From Ginsengibacter sp963792025 (GTDB lineage: Bacteria > Bacteroidota > Bacteroidia > Chitinophagales > Chitinophagaceae), in NCBI GenBank assembly GCA_963792025.1, contig CAWBUS010000010.1, positions 1 through 64,000 of the forward strand: 64,000 nucleotides of DNA, in the 5' to 3' direction. Positions within the stretch are counted from its first letter, which is position 1. The number at the start of each line of letters is the position of its first letter. This document shows, one piece after another, positions 19,345 to 29,379 of the stretch. The notes under the pieces were generated by a model. It saw only the letters and a program-made list of their open reading frames with translations. It did no database searches and was not told the origin of the DNA. Position numbers and translations under genes: made by a program.

Positions 19345-19725
19345 ATGAAAGCCTTTGTGTTTTCCCTGTTACTTGTTATTTCATCAACGTGTTTTAGCCA
19401 GGTAAAAGAAGTGACGTATTACTTTGATTCAGACCTGAATATTGTGAAGAAATCTAAGGCTATTGCCAAAGGCATTGGCTCGGAAATAAACGGTTTGTTT
19501 GAGGTAAAGGTGTATGATAAAAAGGATAATCACCTCATCCTCATTGTTCACTATACCGATGCAGGGATGACTGAAATGACGGGCCCTTTTACTTCGTACT
19601 ACAGCAACGGCACTATGGAAAACCAGGCAAACTATGCAATTAACCGCTTGCCCTTTTTGCAGCGTTCTAATGAAAAGAGTTTAAAAAAATTGGTTGTGCG
19701 GTCTGCATGTCAGATAAATTGCTAA
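19345..19725 (+). CDS. Secreted hypothetical protein, MORN-like
   Basis: From the ATG at 19345 the protein is 126 aa with a signal peptide (AFVFSLLLVISSTCFSQ). The mature part, VKEVTYYFDSDLNIVKKSKA and GPFTSYYSNGTMENQANY, resembles secreted proteins with MORN-like or YwqK-type repeats. After NQANYAINR the sequence loses this character and ends in a basic stretch, so the C terminus may be out of frame. Confidence 0.5.
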   Translation: MKAFVFSLLLVISSTCFSQVKEVTYYFDSDLNIVKKSKAIAKGIGSEINGLFEVKVYDKKDNHLILIVHYTDAGMTEMTGPFTSYYSNGTMENQANYAINRLPFLQRSNEKSLKKLVVRSACQINC

Positions 19726-19747
19726 ATTGCCCGCAAAGCCACTTGGA

Positions 19748-20492
19748 ATGGAAGTACATCATCACCCTCATATGGGGCATAAGCATTTTAAAGAATATTT
19801 CCTGGAATTCCTGATGATATTCCTGGCCGTTACTATGGGCTTCATCGCAGAAAACATCCGTGAGCATTTTACCGACCGCTCCAAGGAAACGGAATACATC
19901 CATGGTTTTATCAGTAACGTGGAAACGGACACGATGCGGGCTGGCCTATATAATCAAATTCGATCGCCAGCAATTAAAGGGTATTGACAGTTTTTTATTG
20001 CTGGCTCATGCGCCAATGGCGGATAATAAGAACCGGGAGCGTTTTTACCATCTCTTTATTAACTATTTTTATAGGTCAGCATTATTTAAAAGCAGTGATG
20101 CCACGCTGCAGCAATTGAAGAACACCGGAGATTACCGGCTAATAGTAAAAGATCATACCAGCGACAGTCTTGCCGAATATGATGCGGAAATCAACAGCAT
20201 TTACTCAGAGGATGCTTATTATGAAGCCTACTTCAAAGAAATTGTCAGCAGGCTGGATGAACTTGCAGACATGACCGTTTTTGGGGATACAACCTATTAT
20301 TTGCCAGGAGGAAAATACACTGGTAAGCCACTGCCGCCATTGAATGACACGGCCAGGTTACGGGTGCTCTTTAATAAGGCTTTTGACTTTCGCATTATTA
20401 CCAATGCGTATGCAGAAAATTACCTGGCGCCGGAGCTGGGCAGTGCTACGCGGCTGATTGCATTTTTGAAAAAGGAATATGATATAAAATGA
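19748..20492 (+). pseudogene. DUF-type membrane-anchored protein (MEVHHHPH family), frameshifted
   Basis: It begins MEVHHHPHMGHKHFKEYFLEF, then a membrane helix LMIFLAVTMGFIAENIREH, a start seen in a Bacteroidetes family of single-pass membrane proteins with a helical extracytoplasmic or cytoplasmic part. The frame breaks near 19950 (CTATATAATC) and continues in another frame as IIKFDRQQLKGIDSFLLL to KEYDIK at 20492. The joined product would be about 247 aa. Function of the family is unknown to me. Confidence 0.65.
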
Positions 20493-20637
20493 TTTGACGG
20501 TGCGGCCGGAGCTTTCAATGTCAACATTTTTCATGATCGTACGCTACCCTTGAAACTCAGGTGCATGGATAAACACTAAATGATAGTAAAGCCATTCAAT
20601 ACTTTTTTTGGCTGCCCGGGCGGGGTTTTCACAGCGT

Positions 20638-20742
20638 GCACTGAAACTGGCCGTCAGTGTAGATGGCCTGCCTGGCGGTGTGTATTCTATTTCCTTCCAG
20701 TCAGGCAAATTGAAGAGTACGCAGCAGTTTGTTAAACAATAA
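20638..20742 (+). pseudogene. Orphan T9SS tail relic, inverted copy of the 9463 tail
   Basis: The plus strand reads LPGGVYSISFQSGKLKSTQQFVKQ-stop, nearly the same as the end of the protein encoded at 9463-11488 (LPAGVYSISFQSGKLKSTQQFIK-stop), in opposite orientation. DNA identity is also high. No cargo gene precedes it. Confidence 0.7.
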
Positions 20743-21042
20743 ACCCAGGGCAAGTATACAGGCAAACACATATCTAAAAGCGTCACTGTTACTTTTGCAA
20801 TCTATTCTCGCATTCCGTGGTATTTAATTCCCAATTTTACCTTACTTTAATTAAATCACCCTCCTTACTTTTCAGTATATCATCGATTGATATACTTACC
20901 TGGCAATGTTTGCATCGCCTGCTTGTATAAGGTATTGTTCTGGCATGATTTTTTTATACAATTAAAATGAGCGTTACTTCTGCCAGCCGGCGTTATTTTT
21001 TGTAACAATCAACATTCACCCAACCAAATAAAATTACTTACA
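20743..21042. other. Intergenic, nothing recognised
   Basis: Three hundred bases upstream of the small membrane protein gene at 21043. I see no ORF, hairpin or clear promoter. Confidence 0.4.
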
Positions 21043-21282
21043 ATGGCCAATTTACACGTTCAACCAAAAAAGAAAAATTATTTATGGGTATGGATTATCA
21101 TCATCCTGTTAATAATTGCGGCAGGTGTATACTATTATATCAATTATTATAGTAAAGGGATCAGGCCCGGCTCAGGCAATGCACTAAGTTATCCGGCCCG
21201 CAGCGGCGTGTATTATTCAAAACAATTTGTAAATCACAACATTTGCGCAGGCGATAAATTTATAACCTATAAAACATTATAA
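21043..21282 (+). CDS. Small single-pass membrane protein
   Basis: A 79-aa protein with a basic N terminus (NLHVQPKKKNY), one strong transmembrane helix (VWIIIILLIIAAGVYYYI) and a short polar tail. It ends 1 bp before the PRC-barrel gene, so the two likely form an operon. Function unknown. Confidence 0.65.
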   Translation: MANLHVQPKKKNYLWVWIIIILLIIAAGVYYYINYYSKGIRPGSGNALSYPARSGVYYSKQFVNHNICAGDKFITYKTL

Positions 21283-21283
21283 C

Positions 21284-21946
21284 ATGAAGAAAGAAACGAT
21301 CGTTGTTAACGACCACCTGCAAGAGCTCCGTTCAAGCGGTTTCGAGATGTTAAAGGGTGAACCAGATATTCGCGGATGGAAAGTACTCAATGGTGATGAA
21401 ATAACTATAGGAAAGATTAAGGAACTGCTGTTCGACGTATACTCCAAAAAAGTGAGATACATCATTGTGGAACTCGACGGAAAGCCCATAAACCTTTTAT
21501 CGCGTGACGTAATAATTCCGGTGGGATTGGCTGAGCTGGACCAAACTGAAAACGTGGTGTACCTTCCGGACGTAACGGTAGGACATCTCGCCACACTTCC
21601 GGAATACAAAAAAGGTAAGATCACTTTTAAAACTGAAAGAGATATCCGCGATGTATTCATGCCTGGTAATTCAAAAGCAGCAGACAAACTTGCGGACTTT
21701 GAGGCGTCAAACAATCCAGAAAGGGAAGCTTTTTATAATAATGAATATTACGACGAAACCCGCATGCTAAAGAGGAGAAGGTTGGCAGAAAGGTTGGATA
21801 ACAGAACTACTGAGAAAGAGCCAACTGATACTGAAAAGAATGTTCCAAATAACGATACGGTACAGTCCGGCAACGTTGCATACATTCCCGATGAAAACGA
21901 CCCATCTGTTTTGAGAAAAGTGAAGATTATAAGAGACACTGATTAG
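21284..21946 (+). CDS. PRC-barrel domain protein
   Basis: A 220-aa soluble protein. Residues about 28-115 form a PRC-barrel (IRGWKVLNGDEITIGKIKELLFDV, VRYIIVELDG, VIIPVGLAEL), a small beta-barrel found in photosynthetic reaction centre H subunits, RimM and many stress or envelope proteins. A variable charged C-terminal region follows (MLKRRRLAERLDNR). The start ATG at 21284 is immediately after the preceding small membrane gene. Confidence 0.85.
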   Translation: MKKETIVVNDHLQELRSSGFEMLKGEPDIRGWKVLNGDEITIGKIKELLFDVYSKKVRYIIVELDGKPINLLSRDVIIPVGLAELDQTENVVYLPDVTVGHLATLPEYKKGKITFKTERDIRDVFMPGNSKAADKLADFEASNNPEREAFYNNEYYDETRMLKRRRLAERLDNRTTEKEPTDTEKNVPNNDTVQSGNVAYIPDENDPSVLRKVKIIRDTD

Positions 21947-22318
21947 GATTTTAAAATAGTCTTCATCTACCCGAGCTCCTGTGTGATTCACGTTGTACGA
22001 TCCAGTTCTTTAATTATGTTACTATTCCCGGCGTAAAATCTTTCCAGGTTGATTATGCATCAGATTCGCTGTTAGAGTAAGGACGAGAAAAAGTATGCAG
22101 CGAAAATCCCCGAGGAAAATGTATAATTTTTTATACACGGTAAGTAGACAACATAGCTGATGCCAGACTGCACTTGAACTACTTTGTGGACATAATTTGT
22201 TATTCTGACTAAACGCTGAGATAAATTTTTTTTATTTCAATGGTTAACGGGCTGCCGCTGCAAACCGGGATAAATCAGATCTATTAAATGAGAGAATATC
22301 CGAAGAGCCTAAAATAAC
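21947..22318. other. Intergenic, nothing recognised
   Basis: About 370 bp between a plus- and a minus-strand gene that converge. No T-tracted hairpin and no ORF of note were seen. Confidence 0.4.
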
Positions 22319-22645
22319 TTATCCGTTTAATTTATAGAAAAAATTCCTCAACGGACGAATACTCTTTTTCAGATAGATAACGGTACGAATTCCATATGAA
22401 TCAGTTGGTTCAATTGGGGCCTGGAGGCCAGTGGTATTAAGAACAGAGACGGCGCCTGAAATGTCAATTTCAAATCCTACAACAATATAGGAAATGCCCT
22501 TAATAATTACTTTTTCCGTTCGCCCGATGGTGTGAGAAGGCACCATTCCTGATATAACAGACATGTCTGCAGTCTCTAAAAGTAAATTTCCCGTGCCACT
22601 CTCCTGGAAAGTATACGTGGTACCATTGTCATTTTTATTTTGCAT
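22319..22645 (-). CDS. Hypothetical 108-aa protein
   Basis: A soluble, beta-rich small protein (TYTFQESGTGNLLLETADM, KVIIKGISYIVVGFEIDI) with no signal peptide or known motif. It is alone on its strand. I do not recognise the family. Confidence 0.5.
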   Translation of the reverse strand: MQNKNDNGTTYTFQESGTGNLLLETADMSVISGMVPSHTIGRTEKVIIKGISYIVVGFEIDISGAVSVLNTTGLQAPIEPTDSYGIRTVIYLKKSIRPLRNFFYKLNG

Positions 22646-22955
22646 ATCGTAAATTTTTTAATAAGATTTTCACGGTCTTATTTCAAACTATTAAGATACG
22701 GCCTGAGGATACGATAGAAAGGAGTATATTAATAAATTGCCCGCAGGTAAAACCATTTAGGTTCTGGTCACTTAAAGGTACTGTATTGACCAGGCTAATA
22801 GTTCATTTGCTTTGTTAACTATTTTGATGACTTCTACATCCAGTGTTCGTGCCTGTACGAATCAATTCTTAATATGGCGTCCAGCCTTATCCTAAAATAG
22901 GTTGATACCAAGTAAGGCTAAAATGTACCATTCAAATGAGGTTCACAAAAAAGAC
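22646..22955. other. Intergenic, nothing recognised
   Basis: About 310 bp downstream of the universal stress gene. A 68-codon plus-strand frame overlapping that gene's end is a shadow. Confidence 0.4.
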
Positions 22956-23768
22956 CTACATGGAAATAGCGACAATAGGTATATGGGTGGCAAGGGCAAG
23001 TTTCCTGGTATAGATTTTAAAAAGCTGATTGACAAAGCCCTGCTTTTTAGGAACCGTAATTATCGCATCAACTTCCCTGGTTTCCGCAAAAGTGATGATG
23101 CTTTCTAAAAAATCATAAGCCCTTAAAAAAGAAAATTCCGGATTGTAATTCTTAAGTTTAGATTCCATCTCTTCTTTTTCAATCTTGTATGATTCGGAAA
23201 GCTCAACGAAATGCTCGCTATCTACATTCAGGATATTAAGTTTTGGTTTGAAGAGATCCAAAACTTTTTTAAGAGAATCAAAGGGCGTTTTACGTGCCAC
23301 ATCTTTAAAATCAGAGGCAAACAGTACATTATTTATCTTGCTGAACTTTACATCCGGAGGAATGATCATAATGGGAATGTTGATATTAACTATCATGTTA
23401 AGTGTATCGTTTCCAATATTCACATTTGCCATTCTTGAACTCCCATTGATACCCATAATCACCATATCTACATGGTTAAAAAAAACGTACTTTGAAATAT
23501 TATCAATAAAAGAACCTTCATCCGATTCAATAGTAATTTTCTGATTCGGGCTATTTTTAAGGAAATCTTTTATAATTTTCAATTCAGCATCTGTTGCCGT
23601 TTTTTTGGATTCTTTGTCACTATCTTTCATTGCTGAAAAAAAGACGTTTTTGTACACATGGTACAATATTATTTCAGCGTCGGGAATATCTTTTGTCATT
23701 TCAATTGCATATTCAGCAGCACTCTCGGATGGTGTAGAAAAATCTACCGGGACAAGAAATTTTTTCAT
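22956..23768 (-). CDS. Universal stress protein, tandem Usp domains
   Basis: A 270-aa cytoplasmic protein with two UspA-type halves. The first begins FLVPVDFSTPSESAAEYAIEM and contains VDMVIMGINGSSRMANVNIG (the usual G-2x-G-9x-G-S/T-like loop is degenerate). The second begins NNVLFASDFKDV and ends VDAIITVPKKQGF...LALATHIPIVAI. Usp proteins bind ATP or AMP and help survival under stress. Single gene on the minus strand. Confidence 0.9.
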   Translation of the reverse strand: MKKFLVPVDFSTPSESAAEYAIEMTKDIPDAEIILYHVYKNVFFSAMKDSDKESKKTATDAELKIIKDFLKNSPNQKITIESDEGSFIDNISKYVFFNHVDMVIMGINGSSRMANVNIGNDTLNMIVNINIPIMIIPPDVKFSKINNVLFASDFKDVARKTPFDSLKKVLDLFKPKLNILNVDSEHFVELSESYKIEKEEMESKLKNYNPEFSFLRAYDFLESIITFAETREVDAIITVPKKQGFVNQLFKIYTRKLALATHIPIVAISM

Positions 23769-23957
23769 ATAAAAATTTTTACTAAGTTAACTAAAATAAA
23801 GGCGAAAAAAATCCGCTAAATTCCGCAAGTAAAAACAGGAAGGTTTTTTTTAACAGCCAACTTTATGAAATGACAGACGTACACGATACAGCTATAAGAT
23901 GTTTTAATAAACTTTCCGCCGTGGCGGATGAGCCTCTTTGAGGCAGGGTTACCAGGC

Positions 23958-24020
23958 CTGCGCAAAAGTTTTACATGCACGGCTACCGGTACCGGCTACA
24001 CGATAAAGGACTTTTCGGCA
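23958..24020 (+). pseudogene. Vsr relic (copy 5), within intergenic 23769-24138
   Basis: The plus strand reads KFYMHGYRYRLHDKGLFGN, matching Vsr KFLHAHGYRYRLHDKKLPG, with close DNA similarity over about 55 bases. It is the only copy on the plus strand and the shortest. The rest of 23769-24138 shows nothing recognisable. Confidence 0.6.
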
Positions 24021-24138
24021 ACCGCTGGTATTGCCTGCCCGGCCGGCGGTGGTTTTACTAAAAAATATAATCGTAATATTTCTACACACTGGTAGGCTCT
24101 ATATGTTTTAACTTACACCCTCCCAAATCCCCAAGGTT

Positions 24139-25320
24139 ATGATAAAACTCAACTTATCTTTTTTATTGTTAAGCTTACTGCTCTTTTGTTGTGCTACTTC
24201 CCGGGCGCAGGTGAACCTGCCTTATACACTTACTTTTTCTTCAGACGATCCTACTCATTGGACGGATGGTATAGCGCAGGATGGAGATGGCGGCACGTCC
24301 AAAATTAATGGCCTCAGCTTGTTGATATATAGCGCAGGTGCAGATCATACTAGCTTATACCCGGGTTCTACTATCGTTTGGCATGATAATTCTTATTATG
24401 CATCCTCCTCTGGTAGCTACACCGGCATTACCTCGGGACCCGATGTAATAGCTACGAATAACGGCATACCGGCCATGGTTATAAAAAGCTCCGACAATTC
24501 GGTAAACTTTTCCCTTATATCCATACAGCTTTATGATTGGGGATATACGAATGTAATTACTATTGAAACCTATGATAATGGCAGCCTGGTAGGCTCAGTT
24601 GATTTTACGCCCGACCCTGGTTATCTTCCGCTTACGGTATCGCAATCTGATTTATTAAATTCTGCCTGGTTCAGTAATATAGATGAAGTGCGCTTTTACC
24701 CAAAAGCGCCGAACCTGGTATTCAATTTAAGTATGAACAATATTTCTCTTGCGGCAGCTTCCGGTACATTACCCGTAACATTCAGCAGCATCAGCGCCAG
24801 GCAGCAAACCCAGGATATTCTTGTAGAATGGAAAGTAGAAAATGAAGCCGGCATACAACAATATGATGTAGAAAGATCTGTGGACGGAAAGGCATTTACC
24901 GGCATTGCCACCCAAAAGGCCTTGACTGGCAACGGAGGTGCAAGCTCTTATCAATGGCTGGATAAAAATGTATTGCCGGGTAATAATTTTTACCGGATAA
25001 AAAGTACGGATATTGCCGGCAGGTCAGCCTACAGTTCCGTTATAAAGATGTACAGCGGCAGCTCAAAACCGGCATTGCTTCTATATCCCAATCCTGCAAC
25101 AGCGGGTATCGTTCACCTTCAAATGAATAATATGCCCGGGGGAACGTACCGTGTAAATGTGGTTAGCACAGCAGGACAGGTGATGCTCACAAAAGCTATA
25201 TCCCATGAGGTGGGAAGCAGCTATGAAACGCTTAATTTCAGTAATCTTACCAAGGGAGTTTATTTACTGGAAGTGGTTCATCCCGATGGTTCCAAATCAA
25301 CAAGTAACATTGTTTATTAA
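24139..25320 (+). CDS. Secreted T9SS type A cargo protein
   Basis: A 393-aa protein with a signal peptide (NLSFLLLSLLLFCCATSRAQ). The N-terminal part (LPYTLTFSSDDPTHWTDG to about 205) looks like a beta-sandwich. A fibronectin-like segment follows (LPVTFSSISARQQTQDILVEWKV, IQQYDVERSVDG), then the T9SS type A tail with LLYPNPATAGIVHLQ and LTKGVYLLEV near the end. It is expected on the surface or released. The binding target is unknown. Confidence 0.85.
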   Translation: MIKLNLSFLLLSLLLFCCATSRAQVNLPYTLTFSSDDPTHWTDGIAQDGDGGTSKINGLSLLIYSAGADHTSLYPGSTIVWHDNSYYASSSGSYTGITSGPDVIATNNGIPAMVIKSSDNSVNFSLISIQLYDWGYTNVITIETYDNGSLVGSVDFTPDPGYLPLTVSQSDLLNSAWFSNIDEVRFYPKAPNLVFNLSMNNISLAAASGTLPVTFSSISARQQTQDILVEWKVENEAGIQQYDVERSVDGKAFTGIATQKALTGNGGASSYQWLDKNVLPGNNFYRIKSTDIAGRSAYSSVIKMYSGSSKPALLLYPNPATAGIVHLQMNNMPGGTYRVNVVSTAGQVMLTKAISHEVGSSYETLNFSNLTKGVYLLEVVHPDGSKSTSNIVY

Positions 25321-25358
25321 AAGAAAATCAACTACCCGTTACCGTTAAATGATTAAAG

Positions 25359-25386
25359 GAAATCCCGTTACGACAGGCGGGGTTTT
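25359..25386 (+). terminator. Weak rho-independent terminator
   Basis: AATCCCG and CGGGGTT pair with one wobble around a 10-base loop, followed by TTTTG. It lies 40 bp after the stop at 25320. Confidence 0.35.
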
Positions 25387-25519
25387 GTGGCTATTTTTCA
25401 TGTCCTGCATTCAAGGCATACCGCTTTCCAAAACCTGTTTTAAAATAGTTTATTCCTGCCAGTCAGGTAATAAAGTTTTTAGTAACAAAATTTACTAACC
25501 ACCTTTTCAGACTGCAGCA

Positions 25520-28500
25520 TTATTCCTTTTCCCATTCGGGAAATCTTCCTGGGGTAAAGGGAGCACCGTTTTTTTCCATCTGCGATTCGATAGCTTTTAT
25601 TGAATTGTCAATTGATTTAAGGTTACTTAATAATCCCCCAAACTGGTCTGCTGCCGCGTTATAAGATTGTTTGAAGGTGGTAGTAGGTGCCGATGTTGTC
25701 GTCCACAAAGAAGAGGTTATCATATCAACCCTGCTCTTAAGAGAAGTGGGGGCAACACCTTCATATTGGTCAATGAGTCTGTCTCCATTCAACTTTCGAT
25801 TAAAGGCATCCAACTCCCCTGCAACGGATGCAATCGAATCGTATACACTTTCGGGAACTTTCGGGCCGTCAATGAAGGCTTTTTTAAGGTAGATTAGTTT
25901 GTCGACCAAAGATTTTCCGAAGGCATCTGCTCCCGAAACCGCCCTTGTTAACGAAGCCACTTTCTTATTAAATTGATCCAGGGCCAGCCTGTCTTGTTCC
26001 GGCATCGCTGAATCGTTTAAGGGTTTACATACAAAGAGCTGTGGTGCCACCAATTGAGTAAATTTTCCATCAACAAATTTTGACAGCGAAACCTTATATT
26101 TACCCGGCACAACCATGTAACCCCTGTCCGGGTCGTTCCATGGGATTGAATTGTCAAAGGGCGTGAGTGAAATGGCAGTAAAAGGATCGTACCTGAAATC
26201 CCAGGTAATCCTGTTTACCCCTTTCCTGGCACCGGTTTCTATTTTCCTTACCACATTTCCATTCTCATCAGTAATGGTAAAAAGCAGGAAAGCGTCCGGC
26301 TCCTCCTTTTCTGCAAGTTGGGCTTCATAAGAAGGATATTTTATATCTTCTCCTTTTTTCTGCTTAGCCTTTTCAGCTTCAATCCTTTGATCCTTTAAAG
26401 ACTTAATGTCATTCTTAAGGTACCAGGTAAACACTGCTCCCATTTCCGGATTTTTTGCAGCAAAAAAACCTGCACCCTGGAACCCTTCCCCCCGAAAGCC
26501 AAATGGATTTCCCTCTATATACATTTGCGCATCTTTTACCGGGAAGATGCGGGCTTCTTTTTCTATCGTTTCTTTTGACAACTGTCGTAACGGCGTGTAA
26601 TCATCAAGAATATAAATACCTCTTCCAAAAGTAGCAGCCACCAGGTCGTGTTCCCTTCTCTGAATTACAAGGCTGGTAACACATTCCGTCGGCATTCCAT
26701 TTTTCAATGGTATCCATTCCTTCCCACCATCTGCCGAAAAAAATGCCCCAAACTGTGTCCCCGCAAAAAGCAGATCCTTATCAACATCATCTTCTGCAAT
26801 GGTATAGGTACTTCCTTTTGCAGGCAGGTTACCGTTGAACAGGAACCATGTTTTCCCCCCATCAGTGGTCTTGTACATGTAGGGTTTGTAATCCCCGTCT
26901 ATAAAATTCTGGCAGGCAGCCCAGGCAATTTTTTTATCAAAATGCGAGGCAACTATTTGAGAAACCCTTGCGTATTCCGGCAGGCCAGGCGTTACCGATC
27001 TATTCCAGCTTTTTCCGCCATCGGTTGTATAATAAATGAGCCCATCGCCCGAACCGGTATACAATACATTTTCATCTAACGGCGATTCTGCAATCGCTGA
27101 TAATTGTCCCATGGAACCCTTGAGGGCAAGTTCATTGATACTCCAGCTTCTGTCCATCAGTTTCTGCATTTCCGTGGGAACGCCCCTTGTAAGATCGGGA
27201 CTTATAGCTTCCCAGCTATCCCCACGATCATTAGTTCTGAATAGTTTATTGGCCCCGAAGTACAATCTTTTATGATCGAATTGAGAGATCAGCAACGCTG
27301 CATCCCAATCGAAACGATAGCCGGTATCATTTAAATCGTATGGCTTGATGTATAGCTGTTCCCCTGTTTTTTTATTATACCTCGCCAGGCCGCCGTTTTG
27401 AGACTCTGCATAAATGATGTTCGGGTCTTGCCAGTCAACCTGGGACTGGAAACCGTCGCCCGAAGTGGTAAAAAACCAGTCACTATTCATAATACCAGAG
27501 GTATTGATAGTGCGTGAGGGCCCGCCAAAACTATTATTGTCCTGCGCCCCAGCATATACATTATAAAAAGGAGTAGCATTATCCGTAGTTACTTTATAGA
27601 TCTCGGCTATAGGAATGTTTGCTTTAAATTCCCAGCTTGCGCCCTGGTCATAAGTATCATAAACGCCGCCATCACAGCCATCGATCATGTGTTTATTATT
27701 TCGGGGGTCTATCCAAAGCACGTGATTGTCAGGATGTTTTTTATCCTCACCTAGTTTTTGCCAGGTTTTACCACCGTCAACACTCACTTTCATATACACG
27801 TCCATGGCGTATATACGGTCAATATCTTTAGGGTCGCAAAATATTTTTTGAAAATAGAAGGGATACGTAGAAACATAGCTATTCTCTTTTTTCCAACTCA
27901 CCCCGCGGTCGCTGCTTTTATAAATGCCTCCTTCTTTTGCCGCCTCCACAATAGCAAACACCACATCGGGATTTACCGGGGATATTGACAGACCTATTCT
28001 TCCCAAATCCTCTTTCGGCAGGCCTGTCGTCATTTTATTCCAGGTAGCACCACTGTCGGTGCTGCGGTAAATGCCGCTTTCGGGGCCACCTTTTATGCCG
28101 GTATACAATCTTCGCATACGCTGGTGCGCAACGGCATAAAGAATATTAGCATACCTCGGATCCATATGAACTTCAAAACAGCCAGTGTATTTACTTACAA
28201 ATAATACATTCTTCCAGGTTTTACCACCGTCAGTAGTTTTGAATATACCGCGGTCGCCGCCGGCATTTCTTAAAGAGCCATAGGCCGCCACATATACGGT
28301 ATTTGGATTGTTGGGATCAACCACAATGCCTCCAATATGCTCTGAATTTGAAAGGCCCATATTCTTCCAGCTCTTACCGCCATCTTCACTTTTGTATACG
28401 CCGTCCCCATAAATCACATTGTTTTGATTGTTGTTTTCTCCTGTCCCTACCCACACAATGTTCGGATTGGAAGGATCGATAGCGATAGCGCCGATAGCAT

Positions 28501-28789
28501 AAGATTTCTCATGATCAAAAACGGGAGTAAACGTAACGCCGTTATTTTCCGTTTTCCACAGCGAGCCGTGGCCAGAGCCCACGAAATATTCATTGCGATC
28601 AAAAGGGTTTATTGCCAGCGTCACCACTCTGCCCCCTGTTACTGCCGGGCCAATACTTCTGAAGGAAAGGCCACTTAGGTTGACATTTTTTAAGGAATCG
28701 GTTTCCGTGACCGGTTTGTCTTTTTGAGCGGTAACATAAATGGAAGCAAGCAGAAATAGTGGGGCAAGAAAATGTTTTGTGACTGGCAT
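25520..28789 (-). CDS. VPS10/sortilin-like BNR-repeat exported protein
   Basis: A 1089-aa protein with a signal peptide (FLAPLFLLASIYVTAQ). Residues about 30-750 contain many BNR/Asp-box-like blades: YKSEDGGKSWKNM, FKTTDGGKTWKNV, YRSTDSGATWNKM, YKSSDRGVSWKK, MKVSVDGGKTWQK, YKTTDGGKTWFL. This indicates a beta-propeller of the VPS10/WD40-like type. The C-terminal third (about 750-1089) has an Ig-like or FlgD-like portion (ITWDFRYDPFTAISL) and a helical end. Such proteins are widespread in Bacteroidetes and usually unassigned; despite the sialidase-like repeats, no sialidase active site is evident. Single gene. Confidence 0.85.
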   Translation of the reverse strand: MPVTKHFLAPLFLLASIYVTAQKDKPVTETDSLKNVNLSGLSFRSIGPAVTGGRVVTLAINPFDRNEYFVGSGHGSLWKTENNGVTFTPVFDHEKSYAIGAIAIDPSNPNIVWVGTGENNNQNNVIYGDGVYKSEDGGKSWKNMGLSNSEHIGGIVVDPNNPNTVYVAAYGSLRNAGGDRGIFKTTDGGKTWKNVLFVSKYTGCFEVHMDPRYANILYAVAHQRMRRLYTGIKGGPESGIYRSTDSGATWNKMTTGLPKEDLGRIGLSISPVNPDVVFAIVEAAKEGGIYKSSDRGVSWKKENSYVSTYPFYFQKIFCDPKDIDRIYAMDVYMKVSVDGGKTWQKLGEDKKHPDNHVLWIDPRNNKHMIDGCDGGVYDTYDQGASWEFKANIPIAEIYKVTTDNATPFYNVYAGAQDNNSFGGPSRTINTSGIMNSDWFFTTSGDGFQSQVDWQDPNIIYAESQNGGLARYNKKTGEQLYIKPYDLNDTGYRFDWDAALLISQFDHKRLYFGANKLFRTNDRGDSWEAISPDLTRGVPTEMQKLMDRSWSINELALKGSMGQLSAIAESPLDENVLYTGSGDGLIYYTTDGGKSWNRSVTPGLPEYARVSQIVASHFDKKIAWAACQNFIDGDYKPYMYKTTDGGKTWFLFNGNLPAKGSTYTIAEDDVDKDLLFAGTQFGAFFSADGGKEWIPLKNGMPTECVTSLVIQRREHDLVAATFGRGIYILDDYTPLRQLSKETIEKEARIFPVKDAQMYIEGNPFGFRGEGFQGAGFFAAKNPEMGAVFTWYLKNDIKSLKDQRIEAEKAKQKKGEDIKYPSYEAQLAEKEEPDAFLLFTITDENGNVVRKIETGARKGVNRITWDFRYDPFTAISLTPFDNSIPWNDPDRGYMVVPGKYKVSLSKFVDGKFTQLVAPQLFVCKPLNDSAMPEQDRLALDQFNKKVASLTRAVSGADAFGKSLVDKLIYLKKAFIDGPKVPESVYDSIASVAGELDAFNRKLNGDRLIDQYEGVAPTSLKSRVDMITSSLWTTTSAPTTTFKQSYNAAADQFGGLLSNLKSIDNSIKAIESQMEKNGAPFTPGRFPEWEKE

Positions 28790-29312
28790 AAGCAGAAATT
28801 AATTTCTAAAAGTAAGAATTATACCCAATACGGTTGCGGATCGCATTAAGAAAAAGGATAAAAGGTTGCTTTCCACTTAACACCAGTGCATGCAGGTACG
28901 GCTCTCTAAAATACCTTAAAAATCGTGTAGCCCTAACTGTTATGTAGTAGCATTTTTAATAGCAATAAGTCGAAATACATTATAACAGCAGCAGGAAAAA
29001 AAATATAAAGGGCTGCAATCGCAGGCGGCGTTAAATCTTTTCGCCTCCATTTTTCCATAGAGTCTATTTTTAATTGGAGGTGCTTTTCTCCTGCTATACA
29101 AGGAAACTATCATCTAATTACTGCACTGCTTCTTCCCTGAAACTAAAGAGATTCTATTTTATTCAAACAAATTACACAAGAGAAATAAATAACGCAGTAA
29201 AGCATGAAAATTGCTAAGAATGGCCGGCTGACAAAAAAAAATACTTAAGGTCAAAGGAAAATTCCGGGAGATATCATCGAACAAAAAATTTTTAGTGCTG
29301 AATTTTTTTGTC
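28790..29312. other. Intergenic, possible degenerate vsr scrap
   Basis: About 520 bp without a gene. At 28925-28955 atcgtgtagcc...gttatg resembles the GYRYRLHD-coding part of the vsr relics on the minus strand but is too short and diverged to call. Nothing else was seen. Confidence 0.3.
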
Positions 29313-29348
29313 CAAAAAAAGGAGGCTGTCTTAAAAGACAACCTCCTC
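29313..29348 (-). terminator. Rho-independent terminator
   Basis: On the minus strand a stem (GGAGGTTGTCTT pairing with AAGACAGCCTCC) is followed by TTTTTTT. It lies 32 bp after the stop of the T9SS-tail relic at 29380. Confidence 0.75.
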
Positions 29349-29379
29349 CCTGGATCACCGACAATATTTCCTCAGTTAT

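Noticed and set aside
9240..24012. Repeated TACCGGTACCGG palindrome as a REP-type element or regulator site
   Set aside because: In every copy it is the codons for Y-R-Y-R in the vsr fragment, so the palindrome follows from the vsr repeat rather than being a separate element.
25667..28678. Many plus-strand ORFs of 60-140 codons opposite the VPS10-type gene
   Set aside because: They are antisense shadows of a long well-supported gene.
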